A stretch of DNA of 9,263 nt from contig JAIBHQ010000052.1 in assembly GCA_020028595.1 (NCBI GenBank), positions 1 to 9,263 of the forward strand. Direction: 5' to 3'. Shown piece by piece: positions 7,031 through 9,263 of the stretch. The notes under the pieces were generated by a model, which saw only the letters and a program-made list of their open reading frames with translations, did not search any database and was not told the origin of the DNA. Within the stretch, counting starts at the first letter, position 1, and each line of letters opens with the position of its first letter. Made by a program: the position numbers and the translations under genes. The stretch is from Nitrospirota bacterium. GTDB taxonomy: Bacteria; Nitrospirota; Nitrospiria; Nitrospirales; Nitrospiraceae.

Positions 7031-7227
7031 ACGCTTCTGCTGCAATCATGGATTCGCTGCTGCGACAAGCTTGGCCACGAATTCCAGCGGCCAAGCGGGC
7101 AGGCTCGCCGTTCGGTCGGTCAACATACTGCGTGGCGTATGCCTCCCTCCCTCGCGGCTCCGCGTGCCCGTCTCGCAACGCGACTACACGATTTCGCAAC
7201 GAACCGTCATGAATCATGCGGGTTTAC
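7011..7227. mobile_element. MITE/REP-like element with terminal inverted repeats, no transposase
   Basis: The segment is bounded by inverted ends. Left 7011-7030 (GTAACCCGCATGATCCATGA) and the reverse complement of right 7207-7227 differ by one inserted A and one substitution. Weaker similarity extends inward for about 35 more bases (to roughly 7066 on the left and 7172 on the right). The right end contains the near-perfect palindrome CATGAATCATG. Internal stems include GCTTGGCC at 7069-7076 with GGCCAAGC at 7089-7096, and ATCCATGA at 7023-7030 with TCATGGAT at 7046-7053. A possible TA target duplication (7012-7013 and 7225-7226) is visible but not compelling. No credible coding sequence lies inside. 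A folded regulatory RNA or a degraded repeat would be alternatives. It fills the whole interval between the deacetylase and GNAT genes. Confidence 0.6.
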
Positions 7228-7228
7228 C

Positions 7229-7699
7229 ATGAGCCACGCGATCAGAGCGTACAGGCCGGAAGACCGTGCTGCCATCGTGGGGATGCTGGCTTCCTCCGAA
7301 CCCTGGAAGAAACTGGGGTACACCGACGCCGATTGGCAGAAACTCTTCGCTCCGCTGCCGGCAGGACGCGAGGGATTCGTCATTGAATCAGACGGCGCCG
7401 CTGCAGGATTCGCGCTGCTGCGGCCGAAGTTTCTGATGGGTGATTATTTGGAGCTTCTGATTATCGCACCGTCAGCCCGCAGCAAAGGGCTGGGAAGCGC
7501 TCTACTGAAACACATTGAAAGCATGGTCTTCGCACGCACAATGAATTTGTTCGCCTGCGTGTCCGATTTCAATGCCGAGGCCAGGAAGTTCTATAAACAG
7601 AACGGCTACCAGGAGATCGGCCCGATGCCGAATTTTTTGATCCCCGGTTCAGCAGAGATGTTACTGCGGAAAACCGTCGGTCCCACCAAGAGTACATAG
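7229..7699 (+). CDS. GNAT-family N-acetyltransferase
   Basis: This 156-residue protein has the GNAT fold pattern. The N-terminal strand is AIRAYRPEDRAAIVGML. The acetyl-CoA pyrophosphate-binding motif A is LELLIIAPSARSKGLGSALL (residues 74-93) with the signature Arg84-x-x-Gly87-x-Gly89. Motif B is the stretch DFNAEARKFYKQNGYQEIG (113-131). It should transfer an acetyl group from acetyl-CoA to an amine; the substrate cannot be told from sequence. The start is ATG 7229, which opens the conserved domain. An in-frame ATG at 7139 would add 30 residues translated from the repeat element and is rejected. The ribosome binding site is weak (GCGGG at 7218-7222). The VOC gene follows within about 10 nt, so the two are likely co-transcribed. 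Confidence 0.9.
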   Translation: MSHAIRAYRPEDRAAIVGMLASSEPWKKLGYTDADWQKLFAPLPAGREGFVIESDGAAAGFALLRPKFLMGDYLELLIIAPSARSKGLGSALLKHIESMVFARTMNLFACVSDFNAEARKFYKQNGYQEIGPMPNFLIPGSAEMLLRKTVGPTKST

Positions 7700-7702
7700 A
7701 GG
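7699..7702 (+). promoter_or_regulatory. Ribosome binding site deciding the start of the VOC gene
   Basis: GAGG overlaps the last base of the GNAT stop codon. It lies 6 nt before ATG 7709 but only 3 nt before the adjacent ATG 7706, which favours 7709 as the true start. Confidence 0.5.
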
Positions 7703-7708
7703 ATCATG

Positions 7709-8107
7709 ATGCGTGTCAAAAAACTCCTCCATACCAGGATGCGGGTCAGCGACATGGATCAGACGATCAACTTCTACACGGGCGTGCTGGGCCTGGAGGT
7801 CATGGAGCGCAAGACTTCTCCACGTGGCTCGCACCTGGCGTTTCTCAAGGTGCCCAACAGCGAGGAATTGATCGAACTGTGCAGCTTTCCTCCGAGCGGG
7901 CCGGTCAGGGTCCAGGAAGACCTGGTCCATCTTGCCTTTGAAGTGGACAATCTCGACCAGACGATCGAAACGCTCAACGCCCAGGGCATCAAAATCACTG
8001 ACGGTCCGACGAGAAGTTCCTCCGGCAGCCGGTTCATCTTCATTGACGCCCCGGATGGCTACGAAGTGGAACTAATCGAGCGGCCGCCCGGCGTCGCGAT
8101 CGTCTAG
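7709..8107 (+). CDS. Glyoxalase I-like VOC-superfamily metalloenzyme
   Basis: This 132-residue single-domain protein has two beta-alpha-beta-beta-beta modules. It resembles lactoylglutathione lyase (GloA): LLHTRMRVSDMDQTINFYT at the start, LGLEVMERK, HLAFEVDNLDQTIE in the middle, and DAPDGYEVELIE at the end. The four metal-ligand positions of GloA are all present: His8, Glu56, His74 and Glu121. This supports a metal-dependent isomerase/lyase acting on a methylglyoxal-thiol adduct. Other VOC members, such as methylmalonyl-CoA epimerase or dioxygenases, are less likely given the length and the ending. The alternative start at 7706 would add one Met. It lies directly behind the GNAT gene and is followed at once by repeat R3. 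Confidence 0.88.
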   Translation: MRVKKLLHTRMRVSDMDQTINFYTGVLGLEVMERKTSPRGSHLAFLKVPNSEELIELCSFPPSGPVRVQEDLVHLAFEVDNLDQTIETLNAQGIKITDGPTRSSSGSRFIFIDAPDGYEVELIERPPGVAIV

Positions 8108-8182
8108 GGTAGGCTATAGGCTATCGATCGCCCATTGCCTATAACCTATCGCCTGGAATTTATCACCCATCGCCTATTGCCC
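8108..8182. repeat. Heptamer inverted-repeat element R3 between the VOC gene and uvrC
   Basis: This third GCCYATN-family element starts immediately after the VOC stop. Left arm 8110-8124 (TAGGCTATAGGCTAT) pairs with 8134-8148 (ATTGCCTATAACCTA) at 13 of 15 positions with a 9-nt loop. Consecutive heptamers GCCCATT, GCCTATA, ACCTATC follow, then, after a short interruption, ACCCATC, GCCTATT, GCCC. The final unit also provides the candidate uvrC -35 box. Confidence 0.85.
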
Positions 8183-8205
8183 ACTCCGTAAACCAGCCGT
8201 ACAAT
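8177..8205 (+). promoter_or_regulatory. Candidate leaderless promoter of uvrC
   Basis: TTGCCC (8177-8182, 4 of 6 to the -35 consensus), a 17-nt spacer and TACAAT (8200-8205, 5 of 6 to the -10) place the start point at about the uvrC ATG (8212). No purine-rich ribosome binding site precedes that ATG, which fits a leaderless transcript. The -35 box is the last heptamer of repeat R3. Confidence 0.45.
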
Positions 8206-8211
8206 CCCCTC

Positions 8212-9263
8212 ATGGGCACATCCCCATCAACAGCGACGGAATTACAATCCAAACTCGACCACTTGCCCGGTCAGCCCGGCGTCTACTTGATGAAGAGCGC
8301 CACGGGCGATATTTTGTACGTCGGCAAGGCGGCCGTGCTGGCCTCCCGCGTCCGCTCGTACTTTCAGAAAAGCACGGACCAGACGCCCAAGACACGCCTG
8401 CTCATGAGCCAGGTTGCCGATCTGGAAACCATCGTCACGCGGTCGGAACTCGAAGCGCTCATTCTCGAAAGCAATCTGATCAAGCGTCACCGGCCGAAGT
8501 TCAACATCATCCTCCGCGACGACAAACAGTATCCGTATCTGCGCCTGCCCGTTCGTGAGAATTTCCCCCGCCTGTCGATCGTGCGAAAGGTACAGAAAGA
8601 CGGCGCGTTGTATTACGGCCCTTACACGGACGGTGGCGCGCTCAAGAGCACGCTCAAAGTGATCCGCAAGGTGTTCCCGCTGGCCACCTGCGAGATCGAG
8701 ATCGACGGCACGGCCGAGCGGGCCTGCATCGAGTTCGAAATCAAGCGCTGCATGGCCCCCTGCATCGGCAACCAAAGCCGTGAAGACTATCACCGGATCG
8801 TCACGCAGGTCCGGCAGTTTCTCGAAGGACGGGACACGGAACTGCTCGACGACCTGCGCGAGCAGATGCATATCGCCGCCGACCGGCAGGCCTTCGAAGA
8901 CGCGGCACGGCTGCGCGATCGAATCGTCAGCATCGAGCGCACGCTGGAAAAGCAGCGGATCGCGCAGACCACGGCAACCGACCAGGACGTGTTCGGTGTG
9001 GCCCGTCAGGGAACGGCCGTGGACCTTCAGATGCTGTTCGTGCGCGGCGGCCTGCTGATCGGCCGCAAGGATTTCTTCTGGCCGGAAGCATCCGAGACAT
9101 CCGACGAAGAGCTCGTCCGATGCACCATTGAACAGTTCTATAATAAGGATGGCCTTCCGCCAAAGGAGCTGCTGGTACCGACTGCCCTGAACGAGGCCGG
9201 CCTGATCGAGCAGTGGCTCGCCGGGAAAAAAGGCGCCTCCGTCAGGATCGTCGCTCCCGAACG
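8212..9263 (+). CDS. uvrC: UvrABC excinuclease subunit C, N-terminal part (3' end outside window)
   Basis: The first 350 residues of UvrC, the dual-incision nuclease of nucleotide excision repair, are open to the right edge (full proteins are about 600 residues). Residues 20-100 form the GIY-YIG nuclease that makes the 3' incision: GVY (23-25), LYVGKA (35-40), Arg46, and Glu86 in ELEALILESNLIK. Cys160, Cys172, Cys180 and Cys184 have the same 12-8-4 spacing as the four [4Fe-4S]-binding cysteines of E. coli UvrC. A UVR domain (about 206-241, DRQAFEDAARLRDRI) for UvrB contact follows, then the start of the UvrC homology region (DVFGVARQG). ATG 8212 is the only sensible start: no in-frame alternative is seen just upstream and the usual MGTSP-LQSKLDHLPGQPGVY entry follows. 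It is probably transcribed from its own promoter in repeat R3. Confidence 0.97.
   Translation, partial: MGTSPSTATELQSKLDHLPGQPGVYLMKSATGDILYVGKAAVLASRVRSYFQKSTDQTPKTRLLMSQVADLETIVTRSELEALILESNLIKRHRPKFNIILRDDKQYPYLRLPVRENFPRLSIVRKVQKDGALYYGPYTDGGALKSTLKVIRKVFPLATCEIEIDGTAERACIEFEIKRCMAPCIGNQSREDYHRIVTQVRQFLEGRDTELLDDLREQMHIAADRQAFEDAARLRDRIVSIERTLEKQRIAQTTATDQDVFGVARQGTAVDLQMLFVRGGLLIGRKDFFWPEASETSDEELVRCTIEQFYNKDGLPPKELLVPTALNEAGLIEQWLAGKKGASVRIVAPE

Noticed and set aside
7040..7200. tRNA-like or structured RNA gene in the deacetylase-GNAT gap
   Set aside because: No cloverleaf, T-loop or CCA end could be fitted. The stems seen are better explained by the inverted-repeat element.
7139..7228. 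N-terminal extension of the GNAT protein from an ATG at 7139
   Set aside because: These 30 codons are translated from the repeat element and resemble no GNAT N-terminus. The conserved domain begins at ATG 7229.
7020..7232. Small open frames inside the 7011-7227 element
   Set aside because: They run through the terminal repeats and internal stems, have no ribosome site or recognisable domain, and overlap each other in two frames.

Overview
This is a high-GC bacterial window with every recognisable gene on the + strand. It carries the 3' end of a respiratory complex I (nuo) operon, then a cassette of unrelated housekeeping and envelope genes. The compact nuoK-L-M-N order, the sequence style of the subunits and the dispersed 7-bp-period repeats suggest a Nitrospirota (Nitrospira-like) chromosome. 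That assignment is a recognition-level inference, not proven here.

Layout. Positions 3-170 hold the C-terminal half of nuoK. nuoL follows (175-2106), then nuoM (2253-3834) and nuoN (3831-5309). nuoL and nuoN look intact. nuoM is broken: about 38 nt are missing near 2757, which removes about 13 conserved residues and shifts the frame, so it is either a true lesion or an assembly error. yihY, a BrkB-family membrane protein, follows nuoN by 35 nt (5345-6193). A secreted NodB-fold polysaccharide deacetylase is at 6302-7030, a GNAT acetyltransferase at 7229-7699, a glyoxalase-I-like VOC enzyme at 7709-8107, and the first 350 codons of uvrC run off the right edge from 8212.

Function. NuoK, L, M and N are the proton-pumping membrane-arm subunits of NADH:quinone oxidoreductase. 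The downstream genes show no obvious functional link to it: YihY and the deacetylase act at the envelope, GNAT and VOC are small cytosolic enzymes, and UvrC is the nucleotide-excision-repair endonuclease.

The most interesting content is non-coding. Four loci (about 2111-2235, 3729-3807, 6185-6285 and 8108-8182) carry degenerate heptamer arrays arranged as imperfect inverted repeats. Three use a GCCYATN-type heptamer and one uses a NACTTTT-type heptamer. Each sits at the 3' end of a gene. One is translated as the tail of nuoM, and two directly abut candidate leaderless promoters. A separate element of about 215 bp (7011-7227) has near-perfect 20-bp terminal inverted repeats. It exactly fills the gap between the deacetylase and GNAT genes and looks like a non-autonomous MITE/REP-type element. 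No CRISPR array, tRNA, rRNA, transposase gene or defence system was seen.
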